A stretch of DNA of 41,343 bases from the NCBI GenBank assembly GCA_000310025.1, contig FN649747.1, positions 255,397-296,739 on the forward strand, in the 5' to 3' direction. This DNA comes from Ectocarpus siliculosus. Lineage: Eukaryota > Sar > Phaeophyceae > Ectocarpales > Ectocarpaceae. Every line of letters starts with the position of its first letter. Position 1 is the first letter of the stretch. The notes beneath the pieces were generated by a model. The model saw only the letters and a list, made by a program, of their open reading frames with translations, was not told where the DNA came from and did not search any database. Below are positions 1-10,578 of this stretch, in pieces. Position numbers and translations under genes: made by a program.

Positions 1-224
1 CCGCGCAACGGGGGATGATCGCACCACGTTGTGTTAAAATGGTCAAGCATCCTCGAGGCTGTTACACAGTGCTTACAACTGTCTCTGGAAGTGAAAGCAC
101 CAGAAAATAAATTAAGTCATACGTAGCTGTCATCCGTACGCAAGGAAGTAAGCACAAGATGCCGAACACCCTTAGCAGGATGCAGCTCACCCTTCATGCG
201 ACTCGCCAAATACCTCACGGTGCT

Positions 225-365
225 TCGCGCTTGGTGATGTGAGAGCCTGGTCCGGTGAGAACCCGGCGTGCTCCGTCCCGGCGTTGTAGGGATGCGAGGT
301 CAATGGTCTAATGACTACGGCATGCACGACTATGAGTACACCCCCCCCCCCCTGGACCGGACTGC
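225..365 (-). repeat. G-run dispersed repeat, copy A (minus orientation)
   Basis: Read on the minus strand this segment has a run of G, then TGTACTCA, then TTAGACCATTGACCTCGCAT, then an ACGGAGC / GCCGGGTT / CCGG block. The same order of blocks is found at 18148-18275 and 18325-18455 on the plus strand. It lies in the presumed intron upstream of the exon at 434. The remainder of 1-433 holds nothing else I recognise. Confidence 0.65.
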
Positions 366-433
366 CACTATTCAACCACCCCCCAAACTCCTGAGCCTCA
401 ATATTTGTCTCCCCCACGTCTTAACAGACACAG

Positions 434-1482
434 GAGCCAAGAAGAAGTTCGTGGCCATACTCTCCTCAGGTGCGGACGATTCCGCGGCCGAGGAAGGTTT
501 CGATGATGATTGTTTGGATGATATTAAGCGGGTCGCGGGATCTGGGGGGGGCAAGGGCACTGAGGGGGGACAAGCCGAGCCGGTGAGCGCGAAGGTGTCT
601 GCGGCATCCCCTGTGCGATACACCTCGACCGAGGGCGATGCTGGCAAGCCGCCTGCGGTTGGCGCTCCGGCACCGGCAGCGGCGGCAGCGGGCAGCCCTA
701 TAGAAGCCGAGGAAGAGGAAGAGGAGGAACAAGAGCAGGAGCAAGAGCAGGAGCAAGAGCAGGAGCAGGAGCAAGAGCAGGAGGAGGAGGGGGAGGTGGA
801 GGAGCAGGAGCAGGAGCAGGAGCAGGAAGAAGAGCTCAGCATGGAAGGAGAAGAGGGCGACGACGCTACGTCGGAGGATGCAAGCGAAGACCACGATGAC
901 GACCACGACGATGACGACGACGACGAGGACAGATACGGCTACACGAACGGGGCGTCGTACGGCAGCCCCGAGGCGAGCAGCCAGGTGCGCAGCGCTCGAC
1001 TCAACAAGCAAAGCCTATTCTTGGCAGATTATAGTTGCTGCCCCGCCCAGGCCGATTGCCGCGCGGAGAACCTCCTCCCGTTCTTACGTTGGATCACGGT
1101 GTCAGGTTGTCCTTGTTGACTGTTTGTTTCATTTGCCTCTTACCGCCCAGACCTTCTCCCGTGCTTTTGTTGGAGTGAGGGTCGTCATTGCCCCCAGGAC
1201 CGGTGCGAGCAGTCCACGACACATTTGACTTGATTTTTTTTTTTTTTATCCGTTGCCATGCCGCCTCGCTCCACGCTCGGACGTCGCGCCCGCTCCGAAC
1301 TACAACAACTGAAAACACGAATTGACATCTCCATTCGCCCCCGCCGCCACCAACATCCCCGCCACTCGTCTCGACTGGCGGCGGGATTGGTTCTCTCGCC
1401 AAATCAGACGAGCCGCTCGCTGGAAGACTTCGACAGGGCCCAGCGCGAGATCGCAGAAAAAATGAAGAACCTCGGGCTGTAG
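434..1482 (+). CDS. 3' end of an acidic Glu/Gln-repeat protein (unrecognised, 5' partial)
   Basis: I propose two exons, 434-984 and 1408-1482, ending in TAG. The first starts after acceptor acacag|GA with two bases of a split codon and ends at CAG|GTGCGC in phase 0. The second starts after aaatcag|ACG, also phase 0. The visible protein begins AKKKFVAILSS, passes through an acidic stretch, then a Pro/Ala-rich stretch, then a long Glu/Gln run (about 715-835, hexamers of the GAGCAG or GAGCAA type), then an Asp-rich stretch, and ends in a likely helix, SLEDFDRAQREIAEKMKNLGL minus its first residue. No catalytic domain is visible and I do not recognise the family. Low complexity suggests a disordered tail, possibly of a nuclear or scaffold protein, but that is a guess. 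The reading frame is open through the repeat, and the C-terminal helix is not repetitive, which supports real coding. The gene starts left of the window. Confidence 0.55.
715..838 (+). repeat. Coding hexamer microsatellite (Glu-Gln repeat)
   Basis: Imperfect GAGCAG/GAGCAA/GAGGAG hexamers encode alternating Glu and Gln inside the acidic gene. All units are multiples of three, so length changes would keep the frame. The opposite strand gives long Ser/Cys or Leu open frames here that are artefacts of the repeat. Confidence 0.85.
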
Positions 1483-4323
1483 AAGGGAGCGTCACTGATA
1501 GATTTTTGAGCAGAAGGAGAGGCAGAGGGAGGATGCTGCTGCCGTGTGTTGGGTTTTGGGATAGTATGGTTGGGTGCAGTTTTGGCAGGTTTTAGTATCC
1601 GGTTGGTCTCTTTTTTGAGTAGGAGGGGGGAAAGTTTTGTTTTTTCCTCCCGATCTTTATCTTCGTGCTACCCACTGCTGTGCCAAGGTTCCTTGTTTGG
1701 GTGGGTAGGTGGTCAAGGGGGTGACGTGGTGGTGGTGGTGCGGGGGGGGATAGGGACGTCCCCCGAGTGGGGAGCATTCGATTCAGAATGGGGGCGCCGT
1801 GTTTCATTCGGACTGGGGTGCACGTACCGATCAGAATGAGGGGAATGAATGGATCCCGTGTATTGTGCTGTGGGGACGTGTTCGAACCGCGGGCGTCGTC
1901 AGCGTCTGTTACGTGGCAGGAATTTCACTATCAATATCGAGCTCTGGATGTAATATTTTGATGTTCGGCTGGCAAGCGATACGACGCTTGGCCCAAGGCG
2001 CTACTAGCAGCGGTTTTTTCTCTAGCCGTTGGTTGCGTTGCTGCTGCTGACGCCGCTGCCGCCTCAGCCGCAGCAGTGAGAGTCGCTGGATCTATTTGAA
2101 CGGCATCGGATGTTTGTTATGCCCACCTTTGGACCGATTTGCCTCTGTTTCTAGAAACCCGAGCTACGACACTTGGTGGGTGTTTGCGTACGGGAATACA
2201 TTACATTGTCCACGTCTGTGTTTGTCTTGGGCCTTCGGTAGGTAAGGAAAGGGTGTGTTGGCCGGACGGCTGGTAGGTTAGGGTGGGGGTCGCGACTTGG
2301 TCCCGGTGTTCACTTTTAGTGATTCTCTGTGTTTTTATCGTTGAACGTTCTTTCTCGGCTGGCGTGGCTGTGGGTGCGCGTGTCGTTTTTTTTCCAGCCT
2401 CTGCAGGGGCCTTTCGCTGTTGCAAGCAGGTTGGTTTTGCTCATAAAGGGTATGCTTCTTATGTTTCGGAGGCTGAGCAGAGACCTGAACGAGAGGGGGG
2501 AGGGGGGGAGAGAGAAACAGACTAGGGAGGGAAGGAAAAGAGAAATCAGAGACTGACTGCTTCCCACCCTTGTCTTGGTCGATACTTTCTTTCCTGACTA
2601 GTAGCATGACGGAAGCGCTGTGGGCTGTCAGAAAACATGAACCAACTTATTCGGCACAAGCCCCAACAGCGTTATTGCCTTGTTTGGTGGGGTGTCGTTA
2701 TCGATACGGCGAGGGAGAGCGTGTCTGTCCGGCTACGAAATGATGCTACCCACCGGAAGCGGTGGCTTGTGAACGTGGGAAGGGGGGGGAGGAGGAGGTG
2801 CAATATATGCTCCAGAAAAGAGCAGATTGCTCCATGTTTGTTTCGGTGCCCGCCTGTACGTTTAATAACTTCTTGGTGTTGTTCCCTTCGTTCTTGTGTC
2901 ACCTCGCGGCTACATGTAGCTATTTCGTTTTTGGGGGGCGCCCTTCTTTTCCTACCGGTTCCTCGGTTTTTCATAGAAGCTGTGCAATTTGTTTGGCACT
3001 CTCCGCGCGGGAGCGTGCATGTGCAGCTCGCGGAGAGGAAGTGCGTTGTCGTGGAGGGCAGGATGATTTTTCGCGGTCGCTTTGCGACGACGCCGGCAGC
3101 ACCGGGGGTGTCGTGGATACAGGGGTGGAGGGAGTAGGGCACGCGGGGGGTATATATGTAGACCCTTTTGCGCCTGCCATGTCTTGTTGTCTTTTGCAGT
3201 GGCCAGGCCCGGCTTTTTTTCTCTTTTGTGTATTTTTTGGTAGCGTGTATGAACGATGCACCGCATGGAGCAGGTTGACGTTTAGAGAGTCCCATCGAAC
3301 CGCAACTTGTGTTTCGGCGGGCAAGTCTCGCCGCGTTTGTGGCAACAAGATATGATTGTGTTGTGCGATCGGCAACGGACGTCGACTGCTGTTTTCTTGC
3401 CGCTCGTTGGACTGCCTTCGATTCTGTCTAAAAGTGGTACGCGCTGTGTATCAGTGCACCTCCCATATCGCACGCAAGGTGTGGTACAACATGGTTGCGC
3501 TGGCAAGAGCCGCTTTGGCCGGGGGGGTGCGTTCGCCTTCGAATTCCGCGCAACCCGGCGGCGTCCGGTGTATAGGGGTGTGAAAAACCTTGATGACATA
3601 GCAAACAGCAGTTGTCACCTCGATATCGCAACGAAGTACACTACGGTCCAACTGTTTGCGGTGGGTTATTGGTGGAAGCGTCTGCTGTACTGAGTCATCA
3701 ACAAACATATGTTCAAGACGAGTACGTGGGCGGTGTGGGGACCTAGTAGTGAGCAGATATGTATAAGTCTGCCCCCGGTCGTGGACCAACACTCGTATAA
3801 CTCTTGCCGGAAATGTGGAAGATGGAATCGAAACCGTAGACGTGGTGGAGGGGTACCCTTACCCTTCGAAAGAGGGGCATGCGTCCCCCGAGGAGGCTTA
3901 CTGCCTTGGGCTGCCGAAGCCAGCCACTTTGGCCCCAAACCGCACTGTGAGCGTGACGCTCGGTTGCTGCCGTATTTTTCTCCTTCGCGACGGCCACCAC
4001 CATCGCCATCATCTCCACGTCGGTCCCGGGAAAAGTAGTATCTCCCATTCTCCCCCACAGCGTGGGGCCGCAGTCGAGAAAAATGCCGTTCATAAAAAAA
4101 GGCTAAAATGTCCACGAAATAAAAGGGGGGGGAGGGGGGGTATGAAACACAGCTCACCCGAGGCTCGACACTAAATAGAATATACCCAACTGTACAATAT
4201 CCTGTACACGACGTTGGCGACGGAATAAGAAATTGAGCCTAGATTGGTGTTCTTATCTCCGGGCACCTTGCCGTACTTAAAACCAATCGCTTCTTTCACT
4301 TTTTTCCTCCGCCAGCGACGATG
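1483..4323. other. Convergent intergenic region, probably two opposed 3' UTRs
   Basis: No exon with recognisable protein similarity or good splice continuity is visible. The plus strand is clearly T/G-rich from about 1500 to 3750, then becomes A/C-rich up to the stop codon of the minus-strand HNH gene at 4324. The same T/G-rich character follows the CRT-like gene. I therefore read this as long 3' untranslated sequence from the plus-strand gene on the left and the minus-strand gene on the right. Many open frames exist here but they are arginine- or cysteine-rich and unconvincing. Confidence 0.45.
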
Positions 4324-6342
4324 CTACCGTCTATAGCGGAGCAAGTTGTTGCGCGAGTCTTGCACGCTCGTGGTGCGCTGTTTCCGGGCCCAGGCGACGA
4401 AGCGGCCGATTGTTTCGTCCGCCAGCAGCTCTTCCACCGTGGTGAAGCGCTCCGCCAGCGCCAGGGCGTCGTGCGCGCGGTGGACGGCGCTGTGGCAGGG
4501 GCGGCAGATGGCGATGGTGCGGTTCAGGACCGCGTCGGAGTAGCCCTTCTTTCGGTAGCGCTTGTGGGTGCTCCTGGTGTTTTGTGTCGCCGCGAATGGG
4601 TTTTCCACGCCAAATACAAGAGGATGTCAGCGTGTTTGAAGTGGGGGGAGCGGGGTGTTGTGGGCGCGTTGATAGTGAACACGCTGTTGCGTGGATCATT
4701 GTTGCACAATGGTGTAGAAGTACAAAACTGAAACGCAAGGGCGCTGGCGGCGCAAGGGGACAACAAACCGGTGGCAGAGTGGTTGACCGCCGGCGGTTAG
4801 CGATTTTACCCGCTGTATTATACCTACAGCATTTGCATGCGAGTGCATTGTGACGGTGGAGGTGCGCGAGGAGAGTGGCAGCAGCACGTCCAGCAGCTGT
4901 ACGATGCTACGCGTACCCGTGCGGTGACCACTATCAAGGTACAACCAGGAAATGTTTATTAACCAACACACACACCCGCCCCAAGCTCACTAAATAGATT
5001 TAGTTGGCTGGCAAAGGTGGGGAAGCGCTCGACGGGTATGCTCTACAACACTGGGGTCATTCCCCTTCCAAAGGGCACAAGAAAACGACAACAGGGCACT
5101 GTTTGGTGACGACGGTTGACCTGTCGATTACTCACTTGGGCATAACGTGGTGGCGCGTCAGCGGCATTAGCCTCTCGCACAGCGAACAGCACCCTGGTTC
5201 GGACACGCTGTCGTCTTCTCCGCTACCGCTGCCTTCCTCTTCCGGGTTCGAAGGGGCTAGCGGGAAATGCTTCAACGCGTCCCTGCAGGTAAAAGCGAAT
5301 TGGTTGACAAGGTCGTCCGGAAAAACGAAGAGGACGCCAGAGGTGTGTCAAACGTGATGGCGTGTGTTGAATGGTGTCTACCCCTCCAGTCGGCTCACCA
5401 ATACAAGTACTTCAGTCTTATTGCAGGACCAACATGCAAGCACACTCTGTGCGGGTTGGTTGTTGAATCGTCGCGTTCGAGTTGAAAATACACTGGCACC
5501 GCTCAGTCGCACCCGGGAGGGTTTGGCGTACCACGGGGGGCTCTGAAAGCCCTTGAATGTCTCCCCGTTAGATGCGGCGTGTGCAAACCTTTGGCATCAT
5601 CCATCGGCATGTTCATGCAACAGGTTCTTGCTGGTACACTGAACGTCGGAGGAGCTGCGAAAGTTTAGTTTGTGACTCAATTACGACAAATTCGCGTGTT
5701 TCAATGCTGTTCCCCAATCTCAACCTTGCGCCCATGGGAGGGCATTTTGTTAGGAAAGGGTCAACAAAAAAGCCCCCAACAGATGCAATCCCGAACGGGC
5801 CCAGTGGCAAACCGACGCAGGCAGGCATGTTACTTCTGCTGTTTTATCATAGATCAGATATAAAGTCTGGTACATTGTAATCCATGAGACTACTCAGTCG
5901 GCGCTGTCTGAGTATTCGAATGAATTAGCGTTTGTCTGACATGTTCACCTACATTTGTACAATCAAAAAGTACATTACTCTACTTTTTTTAGCAGGGATG
6001 TGCCGACAGTAGAAGGCAACTGCGACAAATAGGCCGCCGTTGTCAAGGCTTTCTGCGCACGAACCTCAAGACATCCTCGTACAGCTCCACCTCCTCCTCC
6101 TTCTGCTCAGACGACGGGGAAGACAGCGAGCTTTTGCTACTCGCGGCACAAGCAACATTGGGAAGGTAGTTGTCGAACTCACGACCGACCGCCGCGCTGT
6201 CCATCAGCTTTCCCTCCTCGGCGCTGTCGAGAAGGGCCGATACCAGCACCTCCCCGTCGTCACCTGCCACATCCGCTCCGAGGTGAAAACCGAGGGTTCT
6301 CCTAAGGGCCGTTTCGAGATCCTCTCGTCTTCTAGCGCTCAT
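4324..6342 (-). CDS. HNH-type zinc/nuclease-fold protein, 3 exons, 224 aa
   Basis: Minus-strand exons are 6342-6065, 5282-5136 and 4573-4324; the lengths sum to 675 nt (224 codons plus stop) and every junction keeps phase. Exon 1 starts at ATG 6342 (MSARRREDLE) and ends with donor AG|GTTCGT, the weakest site in the model. Exon 2 enters after ctgcag and ends at CCCAA|GTGAGT. Exon 3 enters after acaccag. The joined protein has a degenerate HNH fold: C125 and C128 (CSLC), the pair H137-H138 (TRHHVMPK), N159, then C165-C168-H169 with H173 (CRPCHSAVH). Two CxxC knuckles and HH...N...H are the hallmarks of HNH endonuclease-like domains; the T-H-K-x-Y-x-K-K-G-Y segment after the HH fits a small HNH subfamily seen in fungi, protists and bacteria. 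Catalysis is not shown. The N-terminal third is an acidic helical region of no known family. The domain exons are secure; exon 1 is less so. Confidence 0.72.
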
Positions 6343-6737
6343 CGCTCTATTGACCACGATGATATGTTCGTCACGTGCAGCGTGGATGATGTGCGCCCCT
6401 TACTTGGCATCGACTGCCGTAACGGGTCAGGCGTAATGTCTCTCGTGTTGCCCTGCACTGGCGCAGCCAGCAGCGGCGAGGCTGGTGATGCAGAACGGCG
6501 AGGGTTTTCTTCACGCTGGTATGATAAGAACGAAACAAGACTTCGTAACTTGGCAGAGTGCAGTCTTGTGCTGTTGTGTGAGTCCGTATCCCGTAACCCT
6601 CCCCTCCGGCAGGAGGAAGAGCAGGTGCAACCAGCCAAACGCGGCGGAATCACGTGCTGGTGCATTTAGCCGAAAAGGTACACAAGGGGGTTCAGCCTGC
6701 GGCGTAACCCGCGCCGTTCGGTCCTCGGCAGCACAAG

Positions 6738-6747
6738 TACTGCTGTA
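6738..6747 (+). other. Dispersed 10-mer TACTGCTGTA, copy 1
   Basis: Exact match to the 10-mer found nine times in the window. It lies about 400 bp upstream of the HNH start codon. Flanks are not shared with other copies beyond a few bases. Confidence 0.7.
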
Positions 6748-6972
6748 AACATCGCTCACCTCATCCGTCCTCGCGTGAGTCCTACCTAATAGCAAGGTGC
6801 AGCAAGCACGCTGTCCCACATCAGATAAAAGAACCCGAAAGACATGTACATACCGAAATAGCGTGTAGTCTAGCTTCGCAGAGTTGGGGGGTGACAATGA
6901 AACCGGCTAACCGTTTTCGTCTGCAGGCTGTCCACGATGATTATTGACGACGGTAAGAGATTCTATAGTAGA

Positions 6973-6982
6973 TACTGCTGTA
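6973..6982 (+). other. Dispersed 10-mer TACTGCTGTA, copy 2
   Basis: Exact match, flanked by short TAG-rich sequence, about 630 bp upstream of the HNH start codon. Confidence 0.7.
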
Positions 6983-7464
6983 GATCGGAGGACTCTTAAC
7001 CTCTCTCTGCTCTGTAGCTTCCGAGCGGTCACCCCGTACAGATCTTCCTGTGATAGTACATTCCGCAAGAGTGCGAGAGACGGCACCAGGAGTGCAAGAA
7101 TAAGAATAGTCTAGACTAAATGAAGCATAGGCCGATCGGTATGTCCGAAGCGGGGTCGTTGAGATCGCACAGATTATGAGTGCCCCGGAGATCCATACAG
7201 TAGGCCGCGGGCAAACTGTTTAGTTTACATATTGCTTCGTAAAAAGTAGTGACGACACATGCTTTGCCGCACGGGCTCATCGTTCACATTGCCTTTAGAG
7301 GGTAGCATGTGTCCACCACACAGGAACGCGACCGACCATTTTACGCAGCAGGCGTTTCGAAACGTCGCTGGTACATCTCTGTAGGAGTACAATACGTGCA
7401 TACCTCTTTTCTCGGGTGCATTTTTATTAAAAAATTTCGCTTCAAAAAAGGTGTACTCCTCTTT

Positions 7465-7569
7465 GGGTAGTTGGCTTATGACTACGGAAGGCGCCAATTA
7501 GACGAGTACGGATTAGAAGGTACTGAGCGGAGACCTGGAACGGTTTATTGTCATGTGAAGACAGCAACA
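7465..7569 (+). mobile_element. Short retroposon-like repeat (SINE-like), copy 1
   Basis: The segment runs from GTAGTTGGCTTATGACTACGG through GATTAGAAGGTACTGAGCGG to ATGTGAAGACAGCAACA. It aligns along its length with the minus strand of 30283-30485 and with 40430-40562, sharing the GTTGGCTTRTGACYACGG start, the AGAAGGTACTG core and the ATGTGAAGAC end. The (AAC)n tail is very short here. The family name is unknown to me. Confidence 0.65.
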
Positions 7570-8395
7570 TGTGTTCACCCGAAGGTATCGCTTCCCACAA
7601 AGTTTGTTGCACATCTTGTGAGATTCGTGGTGTATTTCATGATAAAAGGTAGTTAGAATGCGTTCGTTTCGAAAACGCGTGGGCGTTGTTGTTGCACACC
7701 AATATTTTTCATTTCGAGCAATTGTCCAATTTACTGTAGAGCCGTCTACAACATACAGCAACAACAACGTGTTCGTCTCGAAGTACGAGAGTGCCATGTC
7801 TCGAACAGGGCATTGCAGGCCCAAGCAAGCAGGTGACACATGCAGAGGACACACTGGTGGCCAGAGGTAAATCAGGTTGTGGGTAAGTTGAGCACCGACC
7901 ACATTCTGTCTATTCCCGCATCTCGGAAAGTGGCGAGATTCCAGCTGACACGGTGGGCTAGCGCAACAAAGGCAGAGATATAATAGGCTCAAAGTCGTTC
8001 CCGTTCTCTCAACCTCCACATCCAACCCTTGTCAGGTTGTCGTCGGTGCACAACCTTCACCTCTGGGCGCCAGTGCAGGCGTCGCGACAAAAAGACCCAA
8101 TCACAAAAATACTTCAAATTCCTAAGGACTTGGATACCATTCCGAAAACGTATAAACACATGGTATCGATGTAGTCTACCCTCCCACAACCGGCTGAATT
8201 TGGAATCAATTACACTAGTGCCGAAATACTTTTCAAACAGGGTTGTCTGGTTTCGTCGCTCATTCCCTCGAGCAGACAAAGACTGGTAGCCACACGATGT
8301 ACGAGCGAGGACTACCTCTCTGGGAAAGAGCGAAATCCTTTCTTTGAGCCTATTCCATTCTGTCCAGCTATGTCCGTCTCTCTCTCTCTTGTGCA

Positions 8396-10578
8396 TCACT
8401 GCCAAGAGAGGGCGATGCCGCTGTCAGGCACGTGGGAAGCGCAAGGCTCGGCGTTCGTGGACGGGGGGCGGTACGGAATAAACTCGACGCCCGACTCGAC
8501 GGTGCCCTTGCCCTTGCTCACATTGCCTCGTCCTGCATCATTGACTCTGCCGGCATTGATCCGGTCGTCGCGTTCCAGGAGGCCGATGATGCTGGGGACG
8601 TCTCGCAACCCGACGGGGATCTCTGGCATTGTTCCCTGTGGTTTGTGGGATCAAGCCGGGAGCAGCAGAGGGCGGGTACGGTCTTGTTTTGTTACTGGTC
8701 CTCGATTTTGCATCCATTTCCGCACAAATTAATTCAGCAAATGTATCATACCCGGCCCCCCCTACGTACCTTGCCTTCAATATTGTCTTGTGTTCAACAG
8801 GCCCCGGGGAAAACATGAACGAAGAGGACGGCACGCTCGGATATCATGCTGCAAGCCAAGATCGTTTTAGGAAAGGGAGCACATAGCCAACACTAACCCC
8901 GGCCTTGCGCCGCATGTTACTATAATTTGTATGTATTCACATGCAAATACTCACCGCCCAGAGCGCCTGCTCGATTACCTCCTCCATGGCGATCGCTCGC
9001 TGGTGCAACAACGCAGCGAAGTGGGTCTGGCGCCCCCGGCTCATCCCATCGTACCTGAGCCCGGATTCATTGAAGGACGAGCAAGGGCAAAAAGAACAAT
9101 AACTTGTATTGAACCATAAAATGGCAGACCGAAAAACAATTCAGATTGCGAGGGACTATGTGCTCAATACCAAAGGAAACGTCTCTTGTATTTTCGGTGT
9201 GAGTTTTCACTCTCCAAGGTTCTCAGCTTGTTCTAGAATGCAAGCCATCGCGCAAAGTAGGCGCCCTGCTTCGAATGCGCTCACCCGTTTCTCTTGGCGC
9301 GGTCGGAGAACAAGTCCGTCACATCCTTGGCGGGATTGACCAGAGAAATGACAGCCGTTGAGGCGTCCCAACTCACAAGGGTGGCAACCGTTCTGGCCAC
9401 TAAGGAGCATGCGTCGTTCATGCTGTCCATCGGACCTTTGGACGAAGAGGAAGCGGGTCCGAGGAGCGTCTGGTCGAGCATCACGTACATGCTCTTGACG
9501 GTGCGGATCATCCTTAACTCCACGCGACGGAGTTGGGGAGACAGGCGTTTGAAGGTCAACTGGATGACCCTCAGAGGGGGAAAAGAAATACCCTGCGAAG
9601 AGCAAAGACAACAGCATAGCGATATGCCATGTGGGCAGACGCACACGCGCACAGCAGAGAGAGACGTATGGAGAGGGAGAAGCTGGAGGAGTCAATTTTA
9701 TAAACTCTGAGGGAGAAAGTGACCGGCATACAGTAGGGGGACATAAAAAAAGGAGATCAGAGAGTCAGTAATAAAGAAGCAGAGAGAAAACGAGCGGCAG
9801 CTGAGGGAAAGAGAGCAGTCCCTTACTTCGGCATACTGTCTGAGATCGTTGGGACGGGATGCAACACTTTAGAAAGAGATGGAAGGTCAGCAGGAGATGC
9901 AGCATGAGACGTACATGTTCTGATTGACAAGTCGAGAACGTGTCACGTGGCAAATACAGCGAAGGTTGTTGACAAGGTGTTAGACCGACTACAGTAGTTG
10001 GCTCGATTATGACTACTGGTAAATCGTGTTGTGCCGAACGCTGGAGGTTAGTGCCCGAAGGGTTCTTGATAGACAATGCCCCACCAACGTATGAACAATC
10101 TACCACATTGGTTGGCGAGTTCAAGGTTGTACGACATCAAGCTGCGAAGTTAAGAGACCAACGCTTCGACGTGGACACTGCGTATCCAGTTTCCTTCTGT
10201 TAACCTCGTGTGTTGAACTGGGAGATTGTACACAACGACCAACTTCTCTCGGCCAAATATTGAGCTCTGGGGCTTCTGCCAAACGAAGTATCGCACCAAT
10301 GCATCCGGGCCTACTTGACTCACCTCTTCCATAATCTCCATTGGGTTGCGAGGTTCTCTAATGGCAGAAAGGCCAGGTGCAAGACGGCGCAGGTTGGCCA
10401 AGATTCTGCTCATGATGCCGCCCTCTTGGCAGGCGTGTCGGAAAGCCTTAACGGAAAAGTACAGAACGGGAACGGAGACGACGACCGCCGATACGCTTGC
10501 GACAACCATCGCGAGGTTCGCAACGATCCACGCCCACACGAAAGCCCAGACGGCGAATAAGTCGTTGAAGGAAAACAT
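8396..10578 (-). CDS. Hypothetical membrane-anchored protein, 4 exons, 287 aa
   Basis: Minus-strand exons are 10578-10324, 9592-9285, 9054-8979 and 8620-8396. Donors are GAG|GTGAGT, CGG|GTGAGC and GAG|GTAATC; acceptors are ttcgcag, gctcag and gccagag. Phases 0, 2 and 0 all match and the total is 864 nt. The protein starts MFSFNDLFAVW and has one long hydrophobic stretch at about residues 7-43, either a long signal-anchor or a re-entrant hairpin. Residues 90-187 look helical and amphipathic (LRVIQLTFKRLSPQLRR, then SLVARTVATLVSWDAS). Residues 200-240 contain FAALLHQRAIAMEE and DVPSIIGLLERDDR, and the C-terminal 40 residues are Gly/Ser/Pro-rich. I do not recognise the family. The clean splice frame and start ATG argue for a real gene; function is open. 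A role at an internal membrane with a cytosolic helical domain is the most that the sequence suggests. Confidence 0.62.

Larger units (their letters stand above)
6343..8395. other. Intergenic region between two minus-strand genes
   Basis: This should hold the HNH gene promoter and the 3' UTR of the next minus-strand gene. I see two copies of the TACTGCTGTA 10-mer (6738 and 6973) and one copy of the (AAC)n-ended retroposon-like repeat (7465-7569). I found no exon that I can support. Confidence 0.5.

Noticed and set aside
2672-3295. Minus-strand open frame of 207 residues
   Set aside because: Arg/Thr-rich with no domain, no splice continuity, and lies in a composition-biased 3' flank.
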